From NCBI GenBank assembly GCA_964445195.1, contig CAYUKA010000005.1, forward strand, positions 1 through 64,000: 64,000 nucleotides of DNA. The letters run 5' to 3'. A model generated the notes under the pieces. That model searched no databases. It was given only the letters and a program-made list of their open reading frames with translations, and was not told the DNA's origin. The translations under genes were made by a program, and so were the position numbers. The stretch comes from UM-FILTER-47-13 sp964445195 (GTDB lineage: Bacteria > Pseudomonadota > Alphaproteobacteria > Micavibrionales > Micavibrionaceae). Within the stretch, counting starts at the first letter, position 1; each line of letters starts with the position of its first letter. This document shows positions 33,247 through 41,420 of the stretch, piece by piece.

Positions 33247-35232
33247 ATGAACGATTCGGGATTTTCAGGTCTGCCGCCCGGCCCGCGCACGGGGGCTTCT
33301 TCGTTTCCGCCGTCACGGGCGGAGCTAAAGGCCGAAATCGTGCAGGTGCGCGGCGAACTGAAAGTCCAGCGCAGCCGCGAGAAGATGGAGGGCGAAATTG
33401 TCCGCCATAACCGCGACGGCACAACGACCATCCGTACAGAGAAAGGCGAGGCTAAGGTCCGCTTCCGCAGCCGCGAGCGCCCGCCTGAAGGAACCCGCGT
33501 GCAGCTTGATGTGCCGCCGGGCAGTCCGCCGCGGCAGCTCACCGTCCGCCCGGCACCGGATACACCGGAACAAACCCCACCGGCACGGCCGGCAGCCACA
33601 CCGGTCAGCCGCAGTGACACCGCGACGGCACCCCCCACGCAAACGCCGGCGCCGCAGGGAACGCCACCGCCATCCGCGCCGCCGCCGCCGCTTTCAACGC
33701 AGACTCTTGAAAACATCACGCAGCGTCTGACGACACCGGCCAACCGGGCCGAGAGAGTGCCGCAGGTCACAATAGAGCCCGGCACAATCGTGCGCCTGAC
33801 TCCATTGCCACTGCAGACACCGCCGCCGCCTGTGCTGGAAACGATCACAGCAAAGCCGGCAGCTGTGTCGCCGCCCCTGCCGCAAAGCACCATATCCACA
33901 CCGGCAACAGTGCCGTCGCTTTTATCGACAACGGCCACGTTACCGGCGCAGCCAACGGTGACGGCAGCGGCAGGAACAGAAGTCACAGCGCCCATCCCAA
34001 TCATATCGCCGGCAACGTCCGGTCTGCCAGGCATACCGGCAGAACCGATCGTAAACATTTTAACGCAGAGCCTGACGGCGATAACACCGCCGCCTTTACC
34101 GCTGCCGGTTGCGGCAGCCGCCGTTACATCTCCCCTTACAGGGAGCGTAACAACTCCCGCCCCGGCAGGGGAACAGGCGGTGCTGCCGCCCTCACCCGAT
34201 ATCCTCACGCAAAGCGTACGCCCGTTTGATGCCCGTATCACCAGCATCACATCACCGCCGGTGCCCGTCTTTGCTTCCGGCGCTCTGCCACCGTCACCTG
34301 CAGCAACAGCCGATGACAATCAGCAAACACCGCTGCGCGCCGGGGACATCACCGGGCGCATCGTCACCCATACGCCGCAAAACCTGCCCGTCATCTCATT
34401 CCTGTTTACCGGGCAGGACACGCCGCAAAACTTCATCCTGTCCGCGGGCGGCGCCGACCTGCCGCCGGGCACGCAAATACAGATGACGCCTCTGCCCACA
34501 TCAACCGGCAACGTTGCAGCAACCGGCACGGCGACAGCGCCCTTCATCCCGGCCGCATTCTTCAGCAATTTTTCCTGGCCGGCAATGGACGAACTATACC
34601 AGACACTACAGCAGGCTGCGCCGCAGGCCGCACAGGCACTGACGAATATGAGCGCCAGCCCGGCCACCCCGAACCGGCTGCCGGCAATGGCGCTGTTTTT
34701 CATCGCCGCGGTACGCAGCGGCGATATCGGGAGCTGGCTCGGTGATAAAACCGCCGATACGCTCCGCCGTCTGGGCCGCGGCGATATCATCAATCGCCTG
34801 ACCCGCGATGCCAGCGGCCTGCAAAGAACCGCTTCCGAACCGGCGGCGCAGGACTGGCGCGCCCTCGCCCTGCCGATGGCGGCAGAGGGCGAAATCCACA
34901 AACTGATGCTCTATTACCGCCATGATCGCGCCCCGGACCGTGACGACGATGACGAAAAAACCGGGACACGCTTCATCTTCGACCTGAGCCTCAGCCGCAT
35001 GGGCCCGGTCCAGCTTGACGGTCTGCACAGGCCGCAGAATAACGGCGGCCGCCTTGACCTGATTGTCCGCACTCATGATCAAATCAGCGCAGGCATGCAG
35101 CAATATATGCGCCGCCTGTATACCGATGCGCTTGCGCAGGCTGCCCTCGGCGGCGAGCTGTCTTTCCAGCATCAGGCGGAGACATTCATTAAAATCGAAA
35201 TGCCTGCCACGACCGGGGATTCACGTGCCTGA
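33247..35232 (+). CDS. FliK-like proline-rich protein
   Basis: A 661-residue protein with two small beta-rich modules (residues about 45-100, EGEIVRHNRDGTTTIRTEKG, and 368-425, DITGRIVTHTPQNLPVISFL), a very long Pro/Thr/Ala-rich linker between them, and a C-terminal domain (about 560-655) with FIFDLSLSRMGPVQLDGLHR and an ending in GGELSFQHQAETFIKIEMPA. This is the architecture of FliK-like ruler proteins: disordered ruler plus a C-terminal domain with a beta strand pattern like the Flg_hook domain. It is a different gene from fliK at 5893. It may be a second hook-length or export-switch protein, perhaps tied to the duplicated hook protein. Assignment is by architecture and context rather than firm sequence identity. 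Confidence 0.65.
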   Translation: MNDSGFSGLPPGPRTGASSFPPSRAELKAEIVQVRGELKVQRSREKMEGEIVRHNRDGTTTIRTEKGEAKVRFRSRERPPEGTRVQLDVPPGSPPRQLTVRPAPDTPEQTPPARPAATPVSRSDTATAPPTQTPAPQGTPPPSAPPPPLSTQTLENITQRLTTPANRAERVPQVTIEPGTIVRLTPLPLQTPPPPVLETITAKPAAVSPPLPQSTISTPATVPSLLSTTATLPAQPTVTAAAGTEVTAPIPIISPATSGLPGIPAEPIVNILTQSLTAITPPPLPLPVAAAAVTSPLTGSVTTPAPAGEQAVLPPSPDILTQSVRPFDARITSITSPPVPVFASGALPPSPAATADDNQQTPLRAGDITGRIVTHTPQNLPVISFLFTGQDTPQNFILSAGGADLPPGTQIQMTPLPTSTGNVAATGTATAPFIPAAFFSNFSWPAMDELYQTLQQAAPQAAQALTNMSASPATPNRLPAMALFFIAAVRSGDIGSWLGDKTADTLRRLGRGDIINRLTRDASGLQRTASEPAAQDWRALALPMAAEGEIHKLMLYYRHDRAPDRDDDDEKTGTRFIFDLSLSRMGPVQLDGLHRPQNNGGRLDLIVRTHDQISAGMQQYMRRLYTDALAQAALGGELSFQHQAETFIKIEMPATTGDSRA

Positions 35233-35845
35233 CTTTTTTGCTTATCTGACACATAAAGAATGGCTCGGCCTGCTCGCTGTCATACTGGGATTTTGCAGCT
35301 ACATCCCGTACATCATCACAATTCATAAAGGCCAAACCAAACCGCACGCCTTTTCATGGCTGATCTGGGGCATCCTGATGCTGATCGGCTATGCGGCACA
35401 GGTTTATGACGGCGGCGGCGCGGGTTCATGGATTACCGGGATCAGCGGTCTTATCTCGCTTTATATCGCGGCGCTGGCCTGGAAAGTCCGTAAACACGAT
35501 ACCGTTACAAAAAGTGACTGGATCACAATGGCCCTGACCCTGTCGGCTATCCCGCTCTGGCTGGTGACGGACAGCCCGCTCTGGTCCGTTATCCTGATTT
35601 CCATCATCGACAGCGCCGGCTATTATCCGACATTCCGCAAAGCCTATAAACTGCCGCAGGAGGAATACACGCCCTCCTACAATATCGGCGCCGCCAAACA
35701 TCTGATCAGCATCGCCGCCCTTGAGCATTACAGCCTGATCACCGCCCTTTACCCGGCCGTACTGGCTATGATGAATATTGTCTTCGTGCTGTGGGTTTAC
35801 TGGCGCCGCGCATTGCAGGGCCGCAGTCTGAAGAACAGGCCATAA
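35225..35845 (+). CDS. Multi-pass membrane protein, PQ-loop-like
   Basis: A 206-residue hydrophobic protein with six or seven predicted membrane helices. The start GTG at 35225 overlaps the previous stop by eight bases; an upstream open extension is inside the previous gene. The segment LGFCSYIPYIITIHKGQTKP followed by HAFSWLIWGILMLIGYAAQ resembles PQ-loop/SWEET-type repeats, as does the second half (IDSAGYYPTFRKAYKLPQEE). Function is unknown; such proteins are small transporters or scramblase-like. The GTG overlap suggests coupling to the FliK-like gene, though a flagellar role is doubtful. Confidence 0.68.
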   Translation: MPDFFAYLTHKEWLGLLAVILGFCSYIPYIITIHKGQTKPHAFSWLIWGILMLIGYAAQVYDGGGAGSWITGISGLISLYIAALAWKVRKHDTVTKSDWITMALTLSAIPLWLVTDSPLWSVILISIIDSAGYYPTFRKAYKLPQEEYTPSYNIGAAKHLISIAALEHYSLITALYPAVLAMMNIVFVLWVYWRRALQGRSLKNRP

Positions 35846-35860
35846 GCCTGTAACGACAAC

Positions 35861-35880
35861 GTTAGGCTCAGGACCTATTA
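35861..35880. repeat. Solo terminal repeat of the MITE-like element
   Basis: GTTAGGCTCAGGACCTATTA matches the terminal inverted repeat of the element at 47224-47502 at 17 of 19 positions. It supplies the stop codon of fliJ (TTA at 35878-35880). No second arm is visible nearby, so it looks like a remnant or a short-lived insertion scar. Confidence 0.6.
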
Positions 35881-36312
35881 CCCTTGCTCATCGTCCTGCG
35901 CCCGGCGGTAAGTCTCGATGGCAATTTCGTCAAGCTCTTGATCTTCTTTACGCTTTTGTACGGCCTGCTCCCGGTCTTCACGATTGCGCTGAGTGATTTC
36001 GACTTTTTTCATTTCGGCAAAAGCGTTACGCATATCCTCCTGCGCCACAGCGATCCTGGTTTCCATTTTACGGATCTGGTCGGCCAGTTGTTTCAGGCGC
36101 AGACGCGCCCCGTCAAGATACCGCCCCAGATACGCCGCCGCCTCTGCCGAGCCCATGGCTTCCGCCAACTGGCGCTCCTTGTCCATCTCCGCTTCGATGG
36201 CATGCTTTTGTTGCTCAAGCTCTTCCGCCTGCCGGTACAGTTCGGCCAGCGCCTTTTGCTTTTGATCAACGCCGTGCTTGCGGTAACGAATCAACGGGTC
36301 GAGATCGGCCAT
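35878..36312 (-). CDS. fliJ: Flagellar export protein FliJ
   Basis: Central stalk of the flagellar export ATPase complex. The 144-residue protein is almost entirely coiled coil (residues about 15-130, for example ALAELYRQAEELEQQKHAIE and RKMETRIAVAQEDMRNAF), with the hydrophilic Gln/Glu/Lys/Arg composition expected. It lies 4 bases after fliI on the same strand. FliJ is poorly conserved; the coupling to fliI makes the assignment good. The stop codon is contributed by a repeat remnant, so the last residues may vary between strains. Confidence 0.85.
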   Translation of the reverse strand: MADLDPLIRYRKHGVDQKQKALAELYRQAEELEQQKHAIEAEMDKERQLAEAMGSAEAAAYLGRYLDGARLRLKQLADQIRKMETRIAVAQEDMRNAFAEMKKVEITQRNREDREQAVQKRKEDQELDEIAIETYRRAQDDEQG

Positions 36313-36316
36313 CGCA

Positions 36317-37711
36317 TCAGTCTTTCAGTTCCTGATCGTCGGTATAAGGCTCGTCCGGCGCCGCCAGATCGATCATACCGACAATCTCCGCCAAATGGGC
36401 AAACCCTTCATCAATCGTGGAACGGTCATCTTTATCCTGCCCCAAAAACGCTTCGATGAGCGGGTAAAGCCGGATCGCTTCGTCAACAGCCGGGTCACTG
36501 CCCTTGCGATACGCGCCCAGCCGGATCAGTTCGGCCATATCCTCATAGGTGGTGATGATTTGCTTGGCACGCTTGAGAATTTCGTTGCGCTGCTCGCTCA
36601 CAGCCTTGGGCATCGCCCGCGACACTGACTTCAACACGTTGATCGCCGGATAGCGGCCACGATCGGCTATCTCGCGCTCCATGACAATATGGCCGTCAAC
36701 AATACCGCGCACGGCATCGGACACCGGCTCACTCATATCATCGCCTTCAACCAGTACCGCGAACAGTCCGGTAATCGAGCCCTGCCCCGGCCCGCCCGGC
36801 CCGGCACGCTCCAAAAGCCGCGCCAGTTCACCAAACGTCGTCGGCGGGTAACCTTTTGAGGTCGGCGGTTCACCGGCCGACAAACCGATTTCCCGCTGCG
36901 CCATCGCAAAGCGCGTCACTGAATCGATCAGGCACAGCACCTGCTTGCCCTGACCCCGAAAATACTCAGCCGCAGCCAGCGTGACATAGGCCGCCTGCCG
37001 TCTCATTAACGCCGGCTCATCGCCGGTCGCGACAATAACAACGGAGCGCTTCAACCCCTCCGGTCCCAGATCATCCTCCAGAAACTCCTGCACTTCGCGG
37101 CCCCGTTCGCCGACCAGGCCGATAACGCTGATATCGGCCTCAGTATATTTCGCCATCATCGAGAGAAGCACCGATTTACCGACCCCGGAGCCTGAAAAGA
37201 TACCCATCCGCTGGCCGCGGCAGGTTGCCAGAAAACTGTTCACCGCCCGCACACCGAGATCAAGCTGCGTGCCCATCCGCTGGCGGCTGTGTGGCGGCGG
37301 CGGCACATTACGCAGCGGAACCGCTTCCGTCCCCTGCATCAGGGGGCCTTTACCATCAATCGGTTCGCCCAGCGCATTAATGACCCGGCCCAGCCAGCTG
37401 CCATCAGGCATGATGACCGGCCGGTTCTGCCGGATCACCGCCGGGCAGCCCAGTGAAATACCTTCCAGCGTTCCAAACGGCATGAGCAAGGCGCGCTCTT
37501 CACGGAACCCGACCACCTCGCACGGTACGCTCACGTCTTTACCGGGCCGCAAATGAACTTGCGCGCCAATTGAAAGAGCGCTGCCAAACCCGGCAATTTC
37601 CACAAGCAGCCCCAGAACCTTCGTGACCCGGCCATGCATTTCATGGTCCTGCAGGCGGGAAACCATACTGCAGGCCTGTTCAGCAAGACGATCCTTAACA
37701 GGGCGATCCAT
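36317..37711 (-). CDS. fliI: Flagellar export ATPase FliI
   Basis: Hexameric ATPase that energises flagellar protein export. The 464-residue protein has Walker A GIFSGSGVGKSVLLSMM, the family block GEPPTSKGYPPTTFGELARL, Walker B-like VLCLIDSVTRFAMAQREIGL and the arginine-finger region DGHIVMEREIADRGRYPAIN. The ATG at 37711 (MDRPVKDRLAEQ) has an AAGGA ribosome site nine bases upstream; a TTG at 37741 is a weaker alternative. Together with fliJ it forms a minus-strand pair opposite the diguanylate cyclase gene. Confidence 0.96.
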   Translation of the reverse strand: MDRPVKDRLAEQACSMVSRLQDHEMHGRVTKVLGLLVEIAGFGSALSIGAQVHLRPGKDVSVPCEVVGFREERALLMPFGTLEGISLGCPAVIRQNRPVIMPDGSWLGRVINALGEPIDGKGPLMQGTEAVPLRNVPPPPHSRQRMGTQLDLGVRAVNSFLATCRGQRMGIFSGSGVGKSVLLSMMAKYTEADISVIGLVGERGREVQEFLEDDLGPEGLKRSVVIVATGDEPALMRRQAAYVTLAAAEYFRGQGKQVLCLIDSVTRFAMAQREIGLSAGEPPTSKGYPPTTFGELARLLERAGPGGPGQGSITGLFAVLVEGDDMSEPVSDAVRGIVDGHIVMEREIADRGRYPAINVLKSVSRAMPKAVSEQRNEILKRAKQIITTYEDMAELIRLGAYRKGSDPAVDEAIRLYPLIEAFLGQDKDDRSTIDEGFAHLAEIVGMIDLAAPDEPYTDDQELKD

Positions 37712-37819
37712 CGGTTGATCCTTAAAAACATGCTTCGGCAAGAAGCTTTACGTGGACTTTTCAGCTTTATTTTACCACAATACGGGTACAGGAATGACTA
37801 ACTTCTTATTGCGAGAGTC

Positions 37820-39103
37820 ATGGGATCAAAGCCGACAACCGCCAAGCCAACGCTGAAACAGAAATGGCGAGAGCTTTTTCTCAGCCCCGGCAGTGATCCC
37901 ACAAGAACGATTACACGCGCTTATATCCTGGCGCTGGGTGTCATCGCCTTTTTGACCATCAGTATTCATATTATAACCGCGCATATTACCGAACAACAAA
38001 AAGAAAGTGCGGAAACGGCCTATCACATAGGCCGGCAACGCACCCTGATGCAGCAGATCATGCTCTATGCCACCAATTATCAGCGCATCGGCGAAGCGCT
38101 TGATTACGATTTCATGATGCAATCGCTGTGGGAGCTTGAAAAAGGCCACGAGTTTATCACCTCTTATGTTGACGACAGGCATCCTATCCGGGGCCATAGA
38201 AGTGAGGAGCTTTACCGGATTTATTTCAAGCCTCCTTTTAATCTCGACGAGCAGCTGGCGACTTTTATCGCCCAGGTCAAAGAATATGCAACATTCCCCG
38301 CCGTCAACCGGACCGAGGAGAATTACGAAGAACGCCGCAAGCAATCAATCGAACGGCTGACTTATCTGTCGAACAATATCCTGCGCCCGGCCATGGATGC
38401 GGCGCTGGAGAATTACCAGACGGAAACCGTCAAAAAGATATCGTTTTTCTATACGATTCAGTTTGCCGGCGCGATGCTGATTGTTCTGGTCCTCGTGCTG
38501 GAAGCCATCTTCATTTTCCGTCCACTGGTTAACCGTATCAAAAAATATAACGCGGTCATGAAACGCTATGCGCTGGAGGATTCGCTCACCGGTCTGAATA
38601 ACCGCCGTGCCTTCATGAACGCTGCCGTAACCGAACTTAAGAAGGCCCGCCGTGAAAAAACGCCGCTCTCGGTCGCGCTGATGGACCTGGATTACTTCAA
38701 GAAGATCAATGATACGTATGGCCATGAAGTCGGTGATAAGGTGCTCCAACATTTCGCCGGTATCCTGAAGCAGGCATTGAGGGCCGGCGATATTACCGGC
38801 CGGATCGGCGGCGAGGAATTCGCCATCATCCTGCCTAAAATCGATTCGGAAGGCGCCCAGAAAATCCTTCAGCGCTTCTGCGAAACCGTTGCCAACACAC
38901 CGCTTGAATATGAAGCCCCCGGCGGTGCCCGCGCCATGCTGAACTACACCGTTTCAATCGGCTATACCGGGCCGGCCCTGATTGAAGAGCAAACGATAGA
39001 CTCCCTGCTGGCCCGCGCCGATGAAAGCCTTTACGCCGCCAAAGAGCGCGGCCGTAACGGTATTATGAACATTGATCAGACCGCCACAGACGAAACCACA
39101 TAA
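37820..39103 (+). CDS. Membrane diguanylate cyclase (GGDEF)
   Basis: Makes cyclic di-GMP. The 427-residue protein has two membrane segments (residues about 33-55 and 207-228) flanking a periplasmic, helical sensor domain of about 150 residues (YHIGRQRTLMQQIMLYATNY resembles PilJ/NIT-like four-helix sensors), then a GGDEF domain (about 250-415) with active-site GGEEF and an RxxD inhibitory site (RAGD) five residues before it, so both catalysis and product inhibition are expected. It lies upstream of ctrA on the same strand, and c-di-GMP is known to affect CtrA control and flagellar placement. Confidence 0.93.
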   Translation: MGSKPTTAKPTLKQKWRELFLSPGSDPTRTITRAYILALGVIAFLTISIHIITAHITEQQKESAETAYHIGRQRTLMQQIMLYATNYQRIGEALDYDFMMQSLWELEKGHEFITSYVDDRHPIRGHRSEELYRIYFKPPFNLDEQLATFIAQVKEYATFPAVNRTEENYEERRKQSIERLTYLSNNILRPAMDAALENYQTETVKKISFFYTIQFAGAMLIVLVLVLEAIFIFRPLVNRIKKYNAVMKRYALEDSLTGLNNRRAFMNAAVTELKKARREKTPLSVALMDLDYFKKINDTYGHEVGDKVLQHFAGILKQALRAGDITGRIGGEEFAIILPKIDSEGAQKILQRFCETVANTPLEYEAPGGARAMLNYTVSIGYTGPALIEEQTIDSLLARADESLYAAKERGRNGIMNIDQTATDETT

Positions 39104-39112
39104 AAAAATTTG

Positions 39113-39155
39113 TTAAAGTCGTTAATCTTTGTTAAAATGAGTTAATAAAGCTTAA
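39113..39155 (+). promoter_or_regulatory. Row of five TTAA boxes upstream of ctrA
   Basis: TTAA occurs at 39113, 39122, 39132, 39142 and 39152, that is with periods of 9, 10, 10 and 10 bases; the first four are preceded by G and the fifth by C. TTAA half-sites are the known recognition element of CtrA, usually as TTAA-N7-TTAA. The array lies 100-140 bases before the ctrA start and probably mediates autoregulation. Confidence 0.65.
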
Positions 39156-39254
39156 TTCCAAGCTTATAAAAATAAATAAAAAACACAAGTAAAGAACAGG
39201 GGCCAGCCCTTTACTGATTACTGACTACGCCACACCAACCCGGGGAAAATCACT

Positions 39255-39962
39255 ATGCGTGTATTATTGGTAGAAGACGATACATCCACGGCGAAATCGA
39301 TTGAGCTGATGCTCAAATCGGAAGGCTATATAGTGGATACAACCGATCTGGGCGAAGACGGCCTTGAGATCGGCAAAATCTATGACTATGACATTATCAT
39401 CCTTGACCTGATGCTGCCCGACATGGACGGCTACGAAGTTCTCAAGCGCCTGCGCGCAGCCAAGGTCGAAACACCGATCCTGATCCTGTCCGGCCTGTCG
39501 GAGCTTGATAACAAGATCAAAGGGCTCGGCTTCGGCGCTGATGACTATCTGACCAAGCCGTTCGACAAGCGCGAACTCGTCGCCCGCATTCAGGCGATCG
39601 TCCGCCGCAGCCAGGGCCATTCGCAAAGCCTGATCCAGACCGGCAAGGTCAAGGTCAATCTCGACACCCGCACGGTCGAAGTCGACGGCAAACCGCTGCA
39701 CCTGACCGGCAAGGAATACGGCATTCTTGAACTGCTCAGCCTGCGCAAAGGCACGACACTGACCAAGGAAATGTTCTTAAACCACCTGTATGGCGGCATG
39801 GACGAGCCGGAAGTTAAGATCATCGACGTGTTCATTTGCAAGCTGCGGAAAAAAATCCAGAACGCCGCCGACGGCGATAACTATATCGAAACCGTCTGGG
39901 GCCGCGGCTATGTGTTGCGCGACCCGGAAGAGGAAAAGGCCAAGAAAGCCGCCAACGTCTGA
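39255..39962 (+). CDS. ctrA: Cell-cycle response regulator CtrA
   Basis: Master regulator of cell cycle and flagellar genes in Alphaproteobacteria. The 235-residue OmpR-type protein has a receiver domain (start MRVLLVEDDTSTAKSIELML, phosphoacceptor Asp in IIILDLMLPDMDGYEVL, Lys in YLTKPF) and a winged-helix DNA-binding domain (LTGKEYGILELLSLRKGTTL, then FLNHLYGGMDEPEVKIIDVF and GRGYVLRDP), which is the CtrA recognition-helix sequence. The C-terminal tail EEEKAKKAANV is short and ends with small residues, which in Caulobacter marks ClpXP targets. Regulated presumably by its own TTAA array upstream. Confidence 0.95.
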   Translation: MRVLLVEDDTSTAKSIELMLKSEGYIVDTTDLGEDGLEIGKIYDYDIIILDLMLPDMDGYEVLKRLRAAKVETPILILSGLSELDNKIKGLGFGADDYLTKPFDKRELVARIQAIVRRSQGHSQSLIQTGKVKVNLDTRTVEVDGKPLHLTGKEYGILELLSLRKGTTLTKEMFLNHLYGGMDEPEVKIIDVFICKLRKKIQNAADGDNYIETVWGRGYVLRDPEEEKAKKAANV

Positions 39963-39991
39963 CCGGCAAGGCTCACAGCTATACATTTACG

Positions 39992-40023
39992 AATACCCGC
40001 CTGGTTTTGGCGGGTATTTTTAT
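39992..40023 (+). terminator. Rho-independent terminator of ctrA
   Basis: A 10-bp stem (AATACCCGCC at 39992-40001 with GGCGGGTATT at 40009-40018) is followed by a run of T residues. It is 30 bases after the ctrA stop. Confidence 0.9.
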
Positions 40024-40110
40024 TTGCATAATATTCTTGACGGGCAAGGTATTTTTGCCATATTGTGCTCTCAGGTTACAAAACGGCAGATTTAAAAAAA
40101 GAGAGCGATC

Positions 40111-40512
40111 ATGACGAACGAGCACAGCAAAAAGCGCGCAACAGAACCGGCAGGCGGCCGATTTGGCGTGCATGCCACTGGCACAGAGCCCCCGGCAACG
40201 ACAGACCGGGGCGCTGCCGCCGGAATCGTGCCCATGTCAATGACAGAGGCGCAGAGATTGGGACTGAGCTTTGAAGAGGCCAAGGCCGCGCAAGCCGCAC
40301 TGGAAGCCCTAACGCTGGCTCAATGCAGAGCCAACATTGAGCGTGACGAATTGCGTGCCGATGCCGAATGGCAACGCCGCGGTATAAGCAACGGTATCTG
40401 GCGTCGTGCCGAAGAGGGCAATTTCAGACCCGTCAACCGCCTCGCCGCCCGCGACGGCGGCCTCAATCCGGTGCCGCGTTATTTAAAGACACGGTCGCCC
40501 TCAAAGCCATAG
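40111..40512 (+). CDS. Small hypothetical protein
   Basis: A 133-residue protein with no recognised domain. It has a basic, disordered N-terminus (MTNEHSKKRATEPAGGRFGV), a helical centre (SMTEAQRLGLSFEEAKAAQA) and a basic C-terminus. A purine-rich site (AAAGAGAGCG) precedes the ATG, and it sits after the ctrA terminator. Coding status is moderately likely: the frame is long for random sequence and codon use looks normal, but overlapping minus-strand frames exist and no homologue is recalled. Confidence 0.5.
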   Translation: MTNEHSKKRATEPAGGRFGVHATGTEPPATTDRGAAAGIVPMSMTEAQRLGLSFEEAKAAQAALEALTLAQCRANIERDELRADAEWQRRGISNGIWRRAEEGNFRPVNRLAARDGGLNPVPRYLKTRSPSKP

Positions 40513-40544
40513 CGCACGGTCATTTCTAAGAGTCTGTTCCAGAA

Positions 40545-40677
40545 CTCACACCCCCGCCATGGCGGGGAGCGTCCTCGACGAAGCCATCCAGAAAGCCACG
40601 AGCACCGCAGACTGGATTGCTTCCCCCGGATCAAGCATGCCCCCGGCATAAACGGGGGTCCGGGGCCGCAATGACGG
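40545..40677. repeat. Palindromic repeat region upstream of pgsA
   Basis: Contains a perfect 16-bp palindrome (CCCCGCCATGGCGGGG, 40552-40567), then AGACTGGATTGCTTCCCCC-like text (from 40611) and the end CCGCAATGACGG (40666-40677), which is the reverse complement of CCGTCATTGCGG at 41331. It belongs to the same dispersed repeat family as 33029. Together with 40513-40751 it fills the gap before pgsA. Confidence 0.6.
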
Positions 40678-40751
40678 CAGCGCACGCGAAGATGCCTGCC
40701 TTGCCGTACGCGCCCTGTACCGCCTTGGGCAAATCTGCTATGAGAGTCGTC

Positions 40752-41294
40752 ATGAACAACCTCGCCAACATCCTGACAATGACGCGGCTGGCGCTGCTGC
40801 CCTTTATCATCGCGCTATTTTACCTGCCCGGCGGCTGGGCGGCCTGGACCTGCCTGGCCCTGTATATTATCGGCGCCCTGACCGACGGGCTTGACGGCTG
40901 GGTGGCGCGCAAATTCGACCAGATCAGCGCTTTCGGTACCTTCCTCGACCCCATCGCCGACAAGGTTTTCGTCGCCACGCTTCTGCTGCTGCTGGTCGCC
41001 ACAGCCCGGATTGAAGGGCTGCTGGTCATCGCCGTTATCATTATTCTGGCACGCGAGTTCCTCGTCGCAGGCCTGCGCGAATATCTCGGTCCGAAGAATA
41101 TCCAGCTGCCGGTCACAAAGCTGGCCAAGTGGAAAACCGCAACCCAGATGCTGGCGATCGGCTTCCTGATTATAGCCCCGCTCAGCCACGGCGCAGCCAC
41201 AGCCGGAGCGGCTCTGCTGGCCCTTGCCGCCCTGCTGACGATCATCACCGGCTGGATCTACCTGCGCGGCGGCCTGAAGCATATTCAGGTATAA
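40752..41294 (+). CDS. pgsA: CDP-diacylglycerol-glycerol-3-phosphate 3-phosphatidyltransferase
   Basis: Makes phosphatidylglycerol phosphate for the inner membrane. The 180-residue protein has four or five membrane helices and the CDP-alcohol phosphotransferase motif D-G-x2-D-G-W-V-A-R-x8-G-x3-D-x3-D (in LTDGLDGWVARKFDQISAF and GTFLDPIADKVF). I prefer the ATG at 40752 (MNNLANILTMTRL), seven bases after GAGAG; an ATG at 40740 is possible. Length is typical of PgsA. It stands alone and is bracketed by inverted copies of a 12-bp repeat. Confidence 0.92.
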   Translation: MNNLANILTMTRLALLPFIIALFYLPGGWAAWTCLALYIIGALTDGLDGWVARKFDQISAFGTFLDPIADKVFVATLLLLLVATARIEGLLVIAVIIILAREFLVAGLREYLGPKNIQLPVTKLAKWKTATQMLAIGFLIIAPLSHGAATAGAALLALAALLTIITGWIYLRGGLKHIQV

Positions 41295-41330
41295 GATCCC
41301 TCACCGGCGCTCAGGATAACAACACCTCTT

Positions 41331-41342
41331 CCGTCATTGCGG
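41331..41342. repeat. Repeat arm downstream of pgsA (CCGTCATTGCGG)
   Basis: Exact inverted match of CCGCAATGACGG at 40666-40677 on the other side of pgsA. Member of the dispersed CATTGCG family. Confidence 0.55.
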
Positions 41343-41420
41343 CCCCCCGCCGGACAACAGGCACCGGAGCGATAACGTTTTCCAATTGCAAAGCGCCGGC
41401 GCGCATATTAAACAAGCCTG

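Noticed and set aside
33138..34319. 393-residue open frame on the minus strand
   Set aside because: It is the mirror of the Pro/Thr-rich linker of the FliK-like gene; composition is Gly/Val/Cys repeats and there is no ribosome site or domain.
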